A stretch of DNA of 59,820 nt, taken from NCBI GenBank assembly GCA_910585815.1, contig CAJUFJ010000018.1, positions 1 to 59,820 of the forward strand. The letters are read 5' to 3'. This document shows positions 49,285-57,279 of the stretch, piece after piece. Under the pieces are notes generated by a model. It worked only from the letters and a program-made list of their open reading frames with translations, was not told where the DNA came from and searched no databases. Both the position numbers and the translations under genes were made by a program. Position 1 is the stretch's first letter. Each line of letters opens with the position of its first letter. Source of the DNA: an uncultured Oscillospiraceae bacterium (GTDB lineage Bacteria; Bacillota; Clostridia; Oscillospirales; Oscillospiraceae).

Positions 49285-49428
49285 CTATTTCTTTGTAATT
49301 GCAATCTGGTCCAGTAATTCCATAATTTCTGCCTTGGTGAAGGTTTCTTTCTCGCTTTCGTTGAAAATCAGCCGCAGCTCATAGAGCATAGCTAAATCCA
49401 TGCGCTTCATCTCGGATTCACTCGGCAT
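49285..49428 (-). CDS. Small acidic protein, 47 residues, upstream of the CoA-transferase
   Basis: ATG with AAAGGAGG 8 nt upstream; the stop is 15 nt before the CoA-transferase start. Begins MPSESEMKRMDLAMLYELRL and continues FNESEKETFTKAEIMELLD: two helices resembling a small regulatory or chaperone-like protein. Position between the helicase gene and the CoA-transferase implies co-expression with the latter. Family not recognised. Confidence 0.7.
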   Translation of the reverse strand: MPSESEMKRMDLAMLYELRLIFNESEKETFTKAEIMELLDQIAITKK

Positions 49429-49449
49429 GGGAAGACCTCCTTTCCTCCG

Positions 49450-51369
49450 TTATCTTCCAATATCCAAATAATAGGGCTTCATCAGGCTGGCCTGTTCGGT
49501 GGAGTCCTTGGGCTGGTTCTTCCGGGGCGGCTCGGGGGGCATACGGCGGTCCCGGTGGGGGGGCTTGCCGGCTCCCTTCTTTTTCTGCTGCTGGGGAGGG
49601 GCCGCCTTTTTCGGGGGCTCCTGCTTGGCCTGGGCGGGCTTCCGGCCCTTTTTGGCCTGCTCCTGCTTGGCCTGCCGGGCCTTTTTGGGCTCCTCTGCCC
49701 TGACTTGTTTAGGCTTTTGAGGTTCGGCCTGTTTTTTCTTCCCCTGCTTCTGGGCCTTCTCCGCCGGCTTGGGGAGGAGGCTGGACAGCAGCGACCGCCG
49801 GGGGGCCAGCAGGCGGGCGGTGGCGTCCATAATGGTGTCGCTGTCCAGGGGATTGGGCCGGTGAAATTCGGTGTTGGGCATGGCGTCGCCGGTGTCCAGC
49901 AGGGCGCCGGGGCGTACTCCCCGCTTGGGGGCAGCGGGGGGGGCAGGCAGGTAGTCGAAGGCGTCCTCGCTCTCCTCCATCACAGGGATGGCAGGGGAAA
50001 GGGGCTCGGCGGCGGCCCCCTTCTTTTTCCGGCGGCGCTTCTTCTTGGGGGCGGCCCCCTCCGGGGCGGACGCCGCACGGGCTGCCTCCAGCCCGGCCTG
50101 TTCCGCCGCCCGGCGGGACTCCTCGGCGGCCTTCCGGGCCTCCTCCCGCTGGCGGCGCAGTTCCCGGGCGGCCTGGCGAGCCTCCTGGTCCTCCTCGTTG
50201 ATGATCTTGCCGTGTTTGTCCCGCTTGGGGGCCTCGAAGACCCGCATGGGGTAGGGGTGGTCCTCGATCAGGGGCACCTTTTTGCCGATGAGCTTCTCAA
50301 TGTCCCGGAGCAGGGGCTTCTCCCCGAAGTCGCAGAAGGCAATGGCCTCCCCTCCCCGGCCCGCCCGGCCGGTGCGGCCGATGCGGTGGACATAGGTCTC
50401 GGGCACCTCGGGCAGGTTGTAGTTGAACACGTGGGACAGCTCCTCAATGTCCAGCCCCCGGGCGGCGATGTCGGTGGCCACCAGGCAGCGGACCCGCCCG
50501 GCCTTGAAGTCGGCCAGGGCCTGCTGCCGGGCGGTCTGGCTCTTGTTGCCGTGGATGGCGGCGGCGGAGATGCCCGCCTTGCCCAGGTCCCGGGCCACCT
50601 TGTTGGCCCCGTGCTTGGTGCGGGTGAAGACCAGGGCGTTTTCTACCCGCTTGCGCTCCATAAGATGGGCCAGCAGATTAGTCTTGTTCCCCTTGTCCAC
50701 CAGGTAGACGCTCTGGCGGATCACCTCCACCGGGGAGGAGATGGGGTCCACCGCCACCTTCACCGGGTTTTTCAGCAGGGAGTTTACCAGGTCGGTGATC
50801 TCCGGGGGCATGGTGGCGGAGAAGAACAGGGTCTGCTTCTTCTGGGGCAGCCACTTGAGGATTTTCCGCACATCGTGGATAAAGCCCATGTCCAACATCC
50901 GGTCGGCCTCGTCCAGCACGAAGATCTCCAGGGCGTCCAGGGAGACAAAGCCCTGGTCGTGGAGGTCCATCAGGCGGCCGGGGGTGGCCACCAGGATGTC
51001 TACCCCCTTTTTCAGGGCCTCCACCTGGGGGTTCTGGCCCACTCCGCCGAAGATGACAGTGTGGCGCAGCTTCAGGTATTTGCCATAGGCGTCGAAGCTC
51101 TCACCGATCTGGATGGCCAGCTCCCGGGTGGGGGTGAGGATAAGGGCCCGAATGGGCCGCCGGGGGCCGGTTTGGGCTTCCAGACGCTGTAAAATGGGGG
51201 TGGCGAAGGCACAGGTCTTGCCGGTGCCCGTCTGGGCACAGCCCAGCACATCCCGCCCGGTGAGGGCGGGGGGGATGGCCTTCTCCTGGATGGGAGAGGG
51301 CTTTACATAGCCCTGCTCCTCCAGGGCTCTCAGAATGGGGGCGTTCAGCCCCAGGTCTTTAAACTGCAT
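49450..51369 (-). CDS. DEAD-box RNA helicase with long basic tail
   Basis: 639 residues. Q motif with MQFKDLGLNAPILRALEEQG, Walker A AQTGTGKT near 47, PTRELA, GG, TPGR, DEAD near 150, SAT near 180, HRIGRTGRAGR near 335: a complete RhlE-type core (1-375). The last 260 residues are low-complexity, rich in K, A, P, Q and E, and probably bind RNA or form condensates. Probable role in cold or stress-related RNA unwinding or ribosome assembly. Confidence 0.94.
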   Translation of the reverse strand: MQFKDLGLNAPILRALEEQGYVKPSPIQEKAIPPALTGRDVLGCAQTGTGKTCAFATPILQRLEAQTGPRRPIRALILTPTRELAIQIGESFDAYGKYLKLRHTVIFGGVGQNPQVEALKKGVDILVATPGRLMDLHDQGFVSLDALEIFVLDEADRMLDMGFIHDVRKILKWLPQKKQTLFFSATMPPEITDLVNSLLKNPVKVAVDPISSPVEVIRQSVYLVDKGNKTNLLAHLMERKRVENALVFTRTKHGANKVARDLGKAGISAAAIHGNKSQTARQQALADFKAGRVRCLVATDIAARGLDIEELSHVFNYNLPEVPETYVHRIGRTGRAGRGGEAIAFCDFGEKPLLRDIEKLIGKKVPLIEDHPYPMRVFEAPKRDKHGKIINEEDQEARQAARELRRQREEARKAAEESRRAAEQAGLEAARAASAPEGAAPKKKRRRKKKGAAAEPLSPAIPVMEESEDAFDYLPAPPAAPKRGVRPGALLDTGDAMPNTEFHRPNPLDSDTIMDATARLLAPRRSLLSSLLPKPAEKAQKQGKKKQAEPQKPKQVRAEEPKKARQAKQEQAKKGRKPAQAKQEPPKKAAPPQQQKKKGAGKPPHRDRRMPPEPPRKNQPKDSTEQASLMKPYYLDIGR

Positions 51370-51493
51370 GAAATACTTCCTTTTCCATTTCGGGCAGACG
51401 GCTGCCTGCTGTCCTGCGGAGCCGCGGCAAGCCGCGTCCCCGCACAGGCGGCGTCCGCCCGGCCCGCGCGTTTGCGCCCTGCGGGCTGGGGTG

Positions 51494-52003
51494 TTATTTG
51501 CCGGATGCCCGCAGCCGGTCCATGACCAGCCGGGCGGTCTGGAGCAGCTCCTGCCCCGGAGGGCAATCCACTACCAGGTCGGCATATTTGCGGTAAAGGG
51601 GGTCCCGGTAGGCCATCACGTCGGCCAGGGTCTGGCCCGGCTCCATGGCGATGCCCCGGGTGGACAGGTTTTGGACCCGCCGCGTCAGCTCCTCCAGAGA
51701 GACCTGGAGGTAGACCACCGGTCCCAGCCCCTTCAGGTGAAGGGCCGCCCCCTCCCGGCACACGGCGCTGCCCCCCGGGGCGATTACGGTGCGCCGGCAG
51801 GACAGAGTGCGCACCGCCGCCTCCTCCGCGTCCAGAAAGGCCGCCGTCCCCCGCAGGTCCAGAATTTCCTGGAGCAGCGCCCCCTCCCGCTCCTGAATGA
51901 GCAGGTCCACGTCCAGGAACTGGTAGCCCATCAGCTTGGCCAGCAGTACGCCTACCGTACTCTTGCCGGAACCCGGCATGCCGATTAGGGTGATGTTATC
52001 CAA
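51494..52003 (-). CDS. aroK: Shikimate kinase
   Basis: 169 residues from the TTG of (M)DNITLIGMPGSGKST; an earlier TTG at 52015 overlaps the RBS. P-loop GMPGSGKST near 8-16, shikimate-binding DVDLLIQ near 32, RGTAAFLDAEE near 53 and GGSAV near 76. Phosphorylates shikimate in aromatic amino-acid synthesis. Monocistronic here; other aro genes are not in the window. Confidence 0.9.
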   Translation of the reverse strand: MDNITLIGMPGSGKSTVGVLLAKLMGYQFLDVDLLIQEREGALLQEILDLRGTAAFLDAEEAAVRTLSCRRTVIAPGGSAVCREGAALHLKGLGPVVYLQVSLEELTRRVQNLSTRGIAMEPGQTLADVMAYRDPLYRKYADLVVDCPPGQELLQTARLVMDRLRASGK

Positions 52004-52041
52004 AACCGTTTCCAACCTTTACATACAAATTCATTTTATAG

Positions 52042-52075
52042 TATACCACAGACAGAGGAAAAAGAAAAGGGGGAA
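52042..52075. repeat. 34-bp direct repeat, copy 1 (aroK promoter side)
   Basis: Identical to 52595-52628 over 34 bp: TATACCACAGACAGAGGAAA and 14 more bases. On the minus strand it contains TTTTCT, 17 nt, TATA(CT), the likely aroK promoter. Confidence 0.9.
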
Positions 52076-52130
52076 GGAGATGAAAAAGAGACAGCGGGTC
52101 AGACCACTGCCTCTGTGTGAGGTTTCTCTT

Positions 52131-52253
52131 TTAAGTGGACAGGATTTGCTCACAGGCAGCCTTTAACGCAGGGATATCATCCAGCAGGGTGTTCCAGACG
52201 GAGACAACGTCAATGGAACCATATGCGTGGACGTAAAAATTACGGGTGTCCTT
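52131..52253 (-). pseudogene. 3' remnant of a HEPN-domain (HepT-type) toxin gene
   Basis: In the frame following the nucleotidyltransferase stop codon the minus strand reads KDTRNFYVHAYGSIDVVSVW and ends AACEQILST before a stop. This is the C-terminal third of a HepT-type HEPN protein, including the catalytic R-x4-H motif RNFYVH. The first two thirds are missing and no start codon or RBS is present, so the gene is decayed. Confidence 0.75.
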
Positions 52254-52556
52254 TCATGGGTTTCGAAAGAGCACCACCTCATCCTTCGCGATGATATCCA
52301 AAAAGCTCCGGTCAGAGGACTCGCTTGTCACCAGATCGACCGGAAGCTTCAGCGCGTCCTCCACAGCCAGGCGGAAGCCGCAGATTTGAAACAATGATTT
52401 CAGCTGTCCCTTTTCAATTTTTAAATCTACATCGCTGTCTGCTCCGGCCGTCCCTCTGGAGTAGGAGCCAAACAGAGAGACACTCTGCACCCCGTGCTGC
52501 CGAGCGATCGGGGCGATTACATTCCGCAATTCCTCAATGGTATAACGTACCGCCAT
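52254..52556 (-). CDS. MNT-domain nucleotidyltransferase (MntA-type antitoxin)
   Basis: 100 residues; GSYSRGTAGADSDVDL is the GS-x10-D-x-D catalytic motif near residue 30. ATG with AAGGAAAGGAG upstream. MntA-like enzymes neutralise HEPN toxins by adding AMP to them. Here its partner is only a fragment, so it is an orphan antitoxin. Promoter bases come from the second 34-bp repeat copy. Confidence 0.9.
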   Translation of the reverse strand: MAVRYTIEELRNVIAPIARQHGVQSVSLFGSYSRGTAGADSDVDLKIEKGQLKSLFQICGFRLAVEDALKLPVDLVTSESSDRSFLDIIAKDEVVLFRNP

Positions 52557-52594
52557 AACAGGGAGCTCCTTTCCTTCGATTTAAGTAATTTTAA

Positions 52595-52628
52595 TATACC
52601 ACAGACAGAGGAAAAAGAAAAGGGGGAA
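52595..52628. repeat. 34-bp direct repeat, copy 2
   Basis: Perfect copy of 52042-52075, 553 bp apart. The two copies bracket the MNT/HEPN module. Confidence 0.9.
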
Positions 52629-52663
52629 AAGCAAGGCGGCGGCGAAATAGAGGGGCTTTGCCC

Positions 52664-52692
52664 TTGCCAAATGGGGCGGTTCGGCGTATAAT
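52664..52692 (+). promoter_or_regulatory. Promoter of the exonuclease III gene
   Basis: TTGCCA, 17-nt spacer, TATAAT. The -35 lies in a fragment of the GGGCTTTGCCCTTGCC repeat body. Confidence 0.6.
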
Positions 52693-52733
52693 AGGACCCG
52701 CTCAGCGGATGGCATGGCGGAAGGAGCTTTTGA

Positions 52734-53492
52734 ATGGTATTTATTTCCTGGAATGTAAACGGCCTGCGGGCCTGTATGAAAAAAGGGTTTTCTGACTTCT
52801 ATCAGGGGTACAGGCCCGACTTCCTCTGTCTTCAGGAGACCAAGATGGAGCGGGGACAGGCGGATGTCCCTCTGGGGGAGGGGATACACGAGTTCTGGAA
52901 CTCGGCGGAGAAGAAGGGCTATTCCGGCACCGCCGTCTTCACCCCCCACGCCCCCATGGCGGAGGCCCTGGGCATGGACGTCGACCAGCACGACCACGAG
53001 GGGCGGCTTATCACGCTGGAATATGAGAAATTCTATCTGGTGTGCTGCTACACCCCCAACGCCCAGAACGAATTGAAGCGGATCGGCTACCGCATGAGCT
53101 GGGAGGACGACCTGCGGGACTACCTCATGTCGCTGGACAAAACCAAGCCGGTGATTTACTGCGGCGACCTGAACGTGGCCCATGAGGAGATCGACCTGAA
53201 AAATCCCAAAACCAACCGGGGCAATGCTGGGTTCTCCGATCAGGAGCGGGAGAAGATGACCGCCCTGCTCTCCTCCGGGTTTACCGACACCTTCCGGTAT
53301 CTCTACCCGGACAAGGAGGGGGCCTACTCCTGGTGGTCCTACCGCTTCAACGCCCGGAAGAACAACGCCGGATGGCGCATCGACTACTTTATCGTCTCTG
53401 ACCGGCTGCGGGATAAAATCCTCCGGGCGGAGATACTGGCCGATGTGGAGGGCAGCGACCACTGCCCGGTGCTGCTGGAGCTGGATATCTGA
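52734..53492 (+). CDS. xth: Exodeoxyribonuclease III
   Basis: 252 residues of the endonuclease/exonuclease/phosphatase fold. SWNVNGLRAC near 5, CLQETKM near 32 with the metal Glu, CGDLNVAHEEIDL near 142, and GWRIDYFIVSD plus GSDHCPVLLEL at the end with the catalytic Asp-His. Acts in base-excision repair on abasic sites and 3' blocks. Start ATG has GAAGGAG upstream. Confidence 0.95.
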   Translation: MVFISWNVNGLRACMKKGFSDFYQGYRPDFLCLQETKMERGQADVPLGEGIHEFWNSAEKKGYSGTAVFTPHAPMAEALGMDVDQHDHEGRLITLEYEKFYLVCCYTPNAQNELKRIGYRMSWEDDLRDYLMSLDKTKPVIYCGDLNVAHEEIDLKNPKTNRGNAGFSDQEREKMTALLSSGFTDTFRYLYPDKEGAYSWWSYRFNARKNNAGWRIDYFIVSDRLRDKILRAEILADVEGSDHCPVLLELDI

Positions 53493-53579
53493 CCGTGGGG
53501 CGGCCCGTCCGCCGCACCTGCAAGAAATCCGGGCGGCCACAGGCCGCCCCTACAATGTTGACAGAAAGAAGCGATTTTT

Positions 53580-54446
53580 ATGAAACTGTGTGAATTGTTC
53601 GGCAAGGGCCGGACCGTGTTCTCCTGCGAGGTCTTCCCGCCCAAAAAGGACGCCCCGGTGGACAGCATTTACAATACTTTGGACGGTTTGAAGGATATCC
53701 GCCCCGACTTTATCAGCGTCACCTTCGGGGCGGGGGGCTCCCAGGTGAACCAGACCACCCGGGACATTGCCGCCCTCATTGAAAACCAGTACCACATCCC
53801 CGCCATGGCCCACCTCACCTGCGTGGCCGCCGGGAAGGAGGACGTGGACCGCCTGCTGGCCGACCTGAAAGCCGACGGGGTGGAAAACGTGCTGGCCCTG
53901 CGGGGGGACGTGAACCCGGACTATCCCCCAAAGATCGATTTTAAGTACGCCGGCGAGCTGGTGGCCTACATCCGGGAGCGGGGGGATTTTGGCGTGTCCG
54001 CCGCCTGCTACCCCGAGGGGCACCTGGAGAGCCCCGACCTGGTGAGCGATATCCGCCACCTGAAGGAAAAGGTGGACGCCGGGGCCCAGCATCTGGTAAG
54101 CCAGCTGTTTTTCGACAACGAGGACTTCTTCCGCTTTCTGGAGCGGGCCCGGATTGCGGGCATCAATGTGCCCATCGAGGCGGGTATCATGCCGGTGCTC
54201 AGCGCCAGGTCCATCCAGCGAATGGTGTCCATGTGCGGGGCCAGCCTGCCCGCCAAGCTGACCCGCATCCTGGCCCGGTACGGCGACCATCCCGAGGCCC
54301 TGCGGGAGGCCGGCATCGCCTACGCCATCGACCAGATTGCCGACCTCATTGCTGGAGGAGTGGAGGGCATCCACCTGTACACCATGAACAACCCCGACGT
54401 GGCCCGGCAGATTGCCGGGAGCATCGCCTCTATCCGGAAGGTCTGA
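53580..54446 (+). CDS. metF: Methylenetetrahydrofolate reductase
   Basis: 288 residues, TIM barrel. CEVFPPKKD near 17 with the catalytic Glu, ISVTFGAGGS near 43, ALRGDVN near 107, CYPEGHLES near 140, and SQLFFDNEDFFRFLE near 178. Reduces methylene-THF to methyl-THF for methionine synthesis (and, in acetogens, for the methyl branch). Preceded by a decayed TGTAGGGGCG repeat fragment. No metV or rnf genes nearby. Confidence 0.95.
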   Translation: MKLCELFGKGRTVFSCEVFPPKKDAPVDSIYNTLDGLKDIRPDFISVTFGAGGSQVNQTTRDIAALIENQYHIPAMAHLTCVAAGKEDVDRLLADLKADGVENVLALRGDVNPDYPPKIDFKYAGELVAYIRERGDFGVSAACYPEGHLESPDLVSDIRHLKEKVDAGAQHLVSQLFFDNEDFFRFLERARIAGINVPIEAGIMPVLSARSIQRMVSMCGASLPAKLTRILARYGDHPEALREAGIAYAIDQIADLIAGGVEGIHLYTMNNPDVARQIAGSIASIRKV

Positions 54447-54459
54447 CTCGGACAAAGTC

Positions 54460-54496
54460 AACCCCAGCGGGAGCACATCTCCCACTGGGGTTTTCT
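54460..54496 (+). terminator. Terminator of metF
   Basis: AACCCCAGCGGGAG and its partner around CACAT (one mismatch), followed by TTTTCTC. Confidence 0.85.
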
Positions 54497-54560
54497 CAAT
54501 GCGTGCAAGCGAAATTGACGCTATAGACCGATACTTACTCATGTAACAACAGGATATTCC

Positions 54561-54863
54561 CTAATGCAGAGGCAGTTTAGGTGGCTGCATTCCTTCTGGG
54601 ACTATATATCCTTCACGGCACATTTCTTCTGCGGATATAAAGTCACTTTCTTTCCAGAAATCCCCTGTTTCCGCAAGACATCTATTCTTGTATTTCCAGA
54701 CCACTTCATCAGCGCGTTCTATTCCCAGCTGTACTTGCCTTGCTTCGTCTGGTGTCACCTCGATTTCGACAATCCAAGATGAAATTTCTCCAGCCATATA
54801 ACGAATATAGTATTTATCCTCCCTTTTGTATAACGATAAGCTGTTACCTTCAAATATTTTCAT
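54561..54863 (-). CDS. Uncharacterised 100-residue protein
   Basis: Lower GC than its neighbours. Begins MKIFEGNSLSLYKREDKYYI, then IRYMAGEISSWIVEIEVTP, and ends with a short proline-rich tail. No known domain. Probably horizontally acquired accessory gene. The rest of 54497-55067 shows no other supported gene. Confidence 0.6.
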   Translation of the reverse strand: MKIFEGNSLSLYKREDKYYIRYMAGEISSWIVEIEVTPDEARQVQLGIERADEVVWKYKNRCLAETGDFWKESDFISAEEMCREGYIVPEGMQPPKLPLH

Positions 54864-55067
54864 ACTGTCCTGCCCCCCGCTAGATCAACTGTAATCTCCT
54901 GAATCAATATCGCTGCACTTATTTTACACGAAAATTATTCCGCACACAAGAATGATAAATGAGATGCTCCGCCTGTTCATAGCTTCTTCACGAAATTTTA
55001 AGGAGTTTTTTGTCGTTATTTTCCCCTGGCTGTGTTAGAATACATCCTGTAGATTGGAGGCTGTTCC

Positions 55068-55766
55068 ATGAAAAACAGGCAAAAGCTCTTTCTTTTGGCC
55101 GCCACCCTCCTGCTGCTGGCAGGGGGCGGGTGGTTTTTATACAGCAGCGGCTTTTTCCAGGCGGTCCGCTCGCTGGACGCGCTGCGGGACTACATTGACC
55201 GCTCCGCCCCATACTCCCACCTGCTGTTTTTCCTGGTGCAGTTCCTGTCGGTGGTGCTGGCCCCCATCCCCAGCAATATCACCGCCGCGGCGGGCGGCCT
55301 CCTGTTCGGCACCTGGCCCGCTTTTCTGCTCACCTTTGGGGCGGTGGCGGCCGGGTCGCTGCTCACCTTCTCTCTGGCCCGGGCGCTGGGCCGGGACTTC
55401 GCCGACCGGCTGGTGAGCCGGAAGCTTTCGGAAAAATACCAGGACGTCCTGCGCACCAAGGCCCCGGTGTTTCTTGTCCTGGCCTTTCTGTTCCCCTTCT
55501 TTCCCGATGACATGCTGTGCATTCTGGCCGGGCTCACGGATATCTCCTTCCGCCGCTTTGCTGTGATTGTCCTGCTCACCCGGCCCTGGGGCCTGCTCTT
55601 TGCCAGCGCCTTGGGCGGGTCTACCCTGGGCCTGCCCCCCTGGGTGATGGTTCCCATTGCCCTGCTGGGGCTGGTGCTGTTTCTGCTGGGCACGAAGTAC
55701 GGCGACCGGCTGGAGGAATCTATTCTGAAAGGTTTGAACGAGCGCAAAGGTGGGAAAACTAAATAG
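55068..55766 (+). CDS. TVP38/TMEM64 family (VTT domain) membrane protein
   Basis: 232 residues with about five to six membrane helices. The VTT/SNARE-associated core shows VVLAPIPSNITAAAGGLLFG and a second glycine-rich segment FLFPFFPDDMLCILAGLTDI (quoted in part). DedA-superfamily members move phospholipids or maintain membrane potential. It stands alone before the perR operon, with its own terminator. Confidence 0.9.
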   Translation: MKNRQKLFLLAATLLLLAGGGWFLYSSGFFQAVRSLDALRDYIDRSAPYSHLLFFLVQFLSVVLAPIPSNITAAAGGLLFGTWPAFLLTFGAVAAGSLLTFSLARALGRDFADRLVSRKLSEKYQDVLRTKAPVFLVLAFLFPFFPDDMLCILAGLTDISFRRFAVIVLLTRPWGLLFASALGGSTLGLPPWVMVPIALLGLVLFLLGTKYGDRLEESILKGLNERKGGKTK

Positions 55767-55773
55767 GCGTCAA

Positions 55774-55801
55774 AAAATTGGGGCGCAGACCCCAATTTTT
55801 G
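55774..55801 (+). terminator. Terminator after the VTT gene
   Basis: AAAATTGGGG/CCCCAATTTT stem, CGCAGA-type loop, T-run. Symmetric AT arms. Confidence 0.85.
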
Positions 55802-55812
55802 CCGTTTTCCTC

Positions 55813-55869
55813 TTTACAAACTCCTGCGGGTGTGGTATGATACCGGCATAACAAGAATTAATATTGTTA
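55813..55869 (+). promoter_or_regulatory. Promoter and dyad of the perR-rubrerythrin operon
   Basis: TTTACA (55813), 17-nt spacer, TATGAT (55836-55841). TAACAA-N9-TTGTTA (55849-55869) sits at the predicted transcript start, a plausible Fur/PerR operator for self-control. It differs from the Bacillus PerR box. Confidence 0.65.
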
Positions 55870-55882
55870 AGGAGGCCGGCCC

Positions 55883-56299
55883 ATGGAGCGCACCATTCGC
55901 TACAGTAAAAAGCGGGAGGCCATCCTGGCCGCCATCCGGGGGACAAGCTGTCACCCCTCCGCCGAGTGGATCTACCAGCAGCTCAAGCCCCGTCACCCGG
56001 ACCTGAGCCTGGGCACGGTCTACCGCAACCTGGCCTTTTTTCAGGAGGCCGGCCAGGTGCAGAGCGTGGGGGTCGTGCAGGGTCAGGAGCGGTTCGACGC
56101 CGTGACCACCCCCCACAGCCACTTTGTTTGCAACTGCTGCGGCACCGTTTTGGACCTCCCGGATATCTGTCCCGAGAGAGGGCTGGAACGGACCGTCAGC
56201 ACGCAATACGGGTTCGCGGTACAACGCTGTGAACTCACCTTCTACGGAACCTGTCCCAACTGTCAAGACCAAAATTTTAAGGAGGAACTACTATCATGA
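55883..56299 (+). CDS. perR: Fur-family peroxide-type regulator
   Basis: 138 residues. Winged helix at about 8-80 (SAEWIYQQLKPRHPDLSLGT, TVYRNLAFF), and HSHFVCNCCGTVLDL near 78 with the CxxC zinc pair and metal-binding His residues; a second CPNC near 128. Coupled by ATGA to a rubrerythrin gene, so it most likely is PerR, sensing peroxide through metal-catalysed oxidation. Fur or Zur cannot be excluded from sequence alone. Confidence 0.88.
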   Translation: MERTIRYSKKREAILAAIRGTSCHPSAEWIYQQLKPRHPDLSLGTVYRNLAFFQEAGQVQSVGVVQGQERFDAVTTPHSHFVCNCCGTVLDLPDICPERGLERTVSTQYGFAVQRCELTFYGTCPNCQDQNFKEELLS

Positions 56300-56838
56300 A
56301 AAAGTTTGTTTGCAGCGTCTGCGGCTATGTCTACGAGGGCGACTCCGCCCCCGCCAAGTGCCCCCAGTGCGGCGTCGGCCCCGAGAAGTTCGTAGAGCAG
56401 AAGGGCGAGATGTCCTGGGCTGCCGAGCACATTGTGGGTGTAGCCCAGGGCGTTGATCCCGAGATCCTGGAGGGCCTGCGCGCTAACTTCCAGGGCGAGT
56501 GCACCGAGGTCGGCATGTACCTGGCCATGGCCCGCGTGGCCCACCGCGAGGGCTATCCCGAGATCGGCCTGTACTGGGAGAAGGCAGCTTGGGAGGAGGC
56601 CGAGCATGCCGCCAAGTTCGCCGAGCTGCTGGGCGAGGTGATTACCGACTCCACCAAGAAGAACCTGGAGATGCGTGTGGAGGCCGAGAACGGTGCCACC
56701 GCCGGCAAGGTCGCCATCGCCAAGAAGGCCAAGGAGCTGAACCTGGACGCCATCCACGACACCGTCCATGAGATGGCCCGGGACGAGGCCCGCCACGGCA
56801 AGGCGTTCAAGGGTCTGCTGGAGCGGTACTTCGGCTAA
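56296..56838 (+). CDS. Reverse rubrerythrin (rubredoxin domain first)
   Basis: 180 residues. N-terminal rubredoxin-like iron site CSVCGYVYEG and CPQCG (3-40), then a ferritin-like di-iron domain with AEHIVGVAQGV, ECTEVGMYLAMARVA, EEAEHAAKFAELLG and DEARHGKAFKGLLERYFG (quoted in part). This order, opposite to classic rubrerythrin, is typical of Clostridia. It reduces hydrogen peroxide (and oxygen) with electrons from NADH via partners. Four-nt overlap with perR. Confidence 0.95.
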   Translation: MKKFVCSVCGYVYEGDSAPAKCPQCGVGPEKFVEQKGEMSWAAEHIVGVAQGVDPEILEGLRANFQGECTEVGMYLAMARVAHREGYPEIGLYWEKAAWEEAEHAAKFAELLGEVITDSTKKNLEMRVEAENGATAGKVAIAKKAKELNLDAIHDTVHEMARDEARHGKAFKGLLERYFG

Positions 56839-56931
56839 GGATTCGATACGCATAAATACAGATAAATACGATTAAATGCAACGAGAACACCCTTATTTTC
56901 ATGTTGCGGATCGCATTTAAGAACAAGTTCA

Positions 56932-56969
56932 CGAAACACGGATAACGAGCTTTCGTTATCCGTGTTTCG
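56932..56969. repeat. 17-bp perfect hairpin at the edge of the AT-rich island
   Basis: CGAAACACGGATAACGA and its perfect partner with a 4-nt loop, inside AT-rich DNA. It might be a terminator for the perR operon or the edge of an inserted segment. The gap 56839-57279 holds no supported gene. Confidence 0.6.
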
Positions 56970-57279
56970 CTGTATTGATTCATATTTTTTGTTTGGTGGG
57001 AAATCGGCGGGAAAAAACAGCAAAAATATCCGTTTACCGCCAGCATACAATGATTTCCCACAAAAATCACGAAATCCCTTGTGCCACAACGACCTCGGCA
57101 CTTACTTTGTCGGTTGCTTGTGGGAAAAATATTTGTACTTCTGGACTCGTCACACTAAAAATGATACAGGTCAGGCCATTAAATTGAAAATAAGTTGATT
57201 GTAACAAATTGAATGTTAGTGTTTAAAATTTTTGTTATAGTCAATGCCACTTGACATATATCCAAAAGCTAATCAGTAA

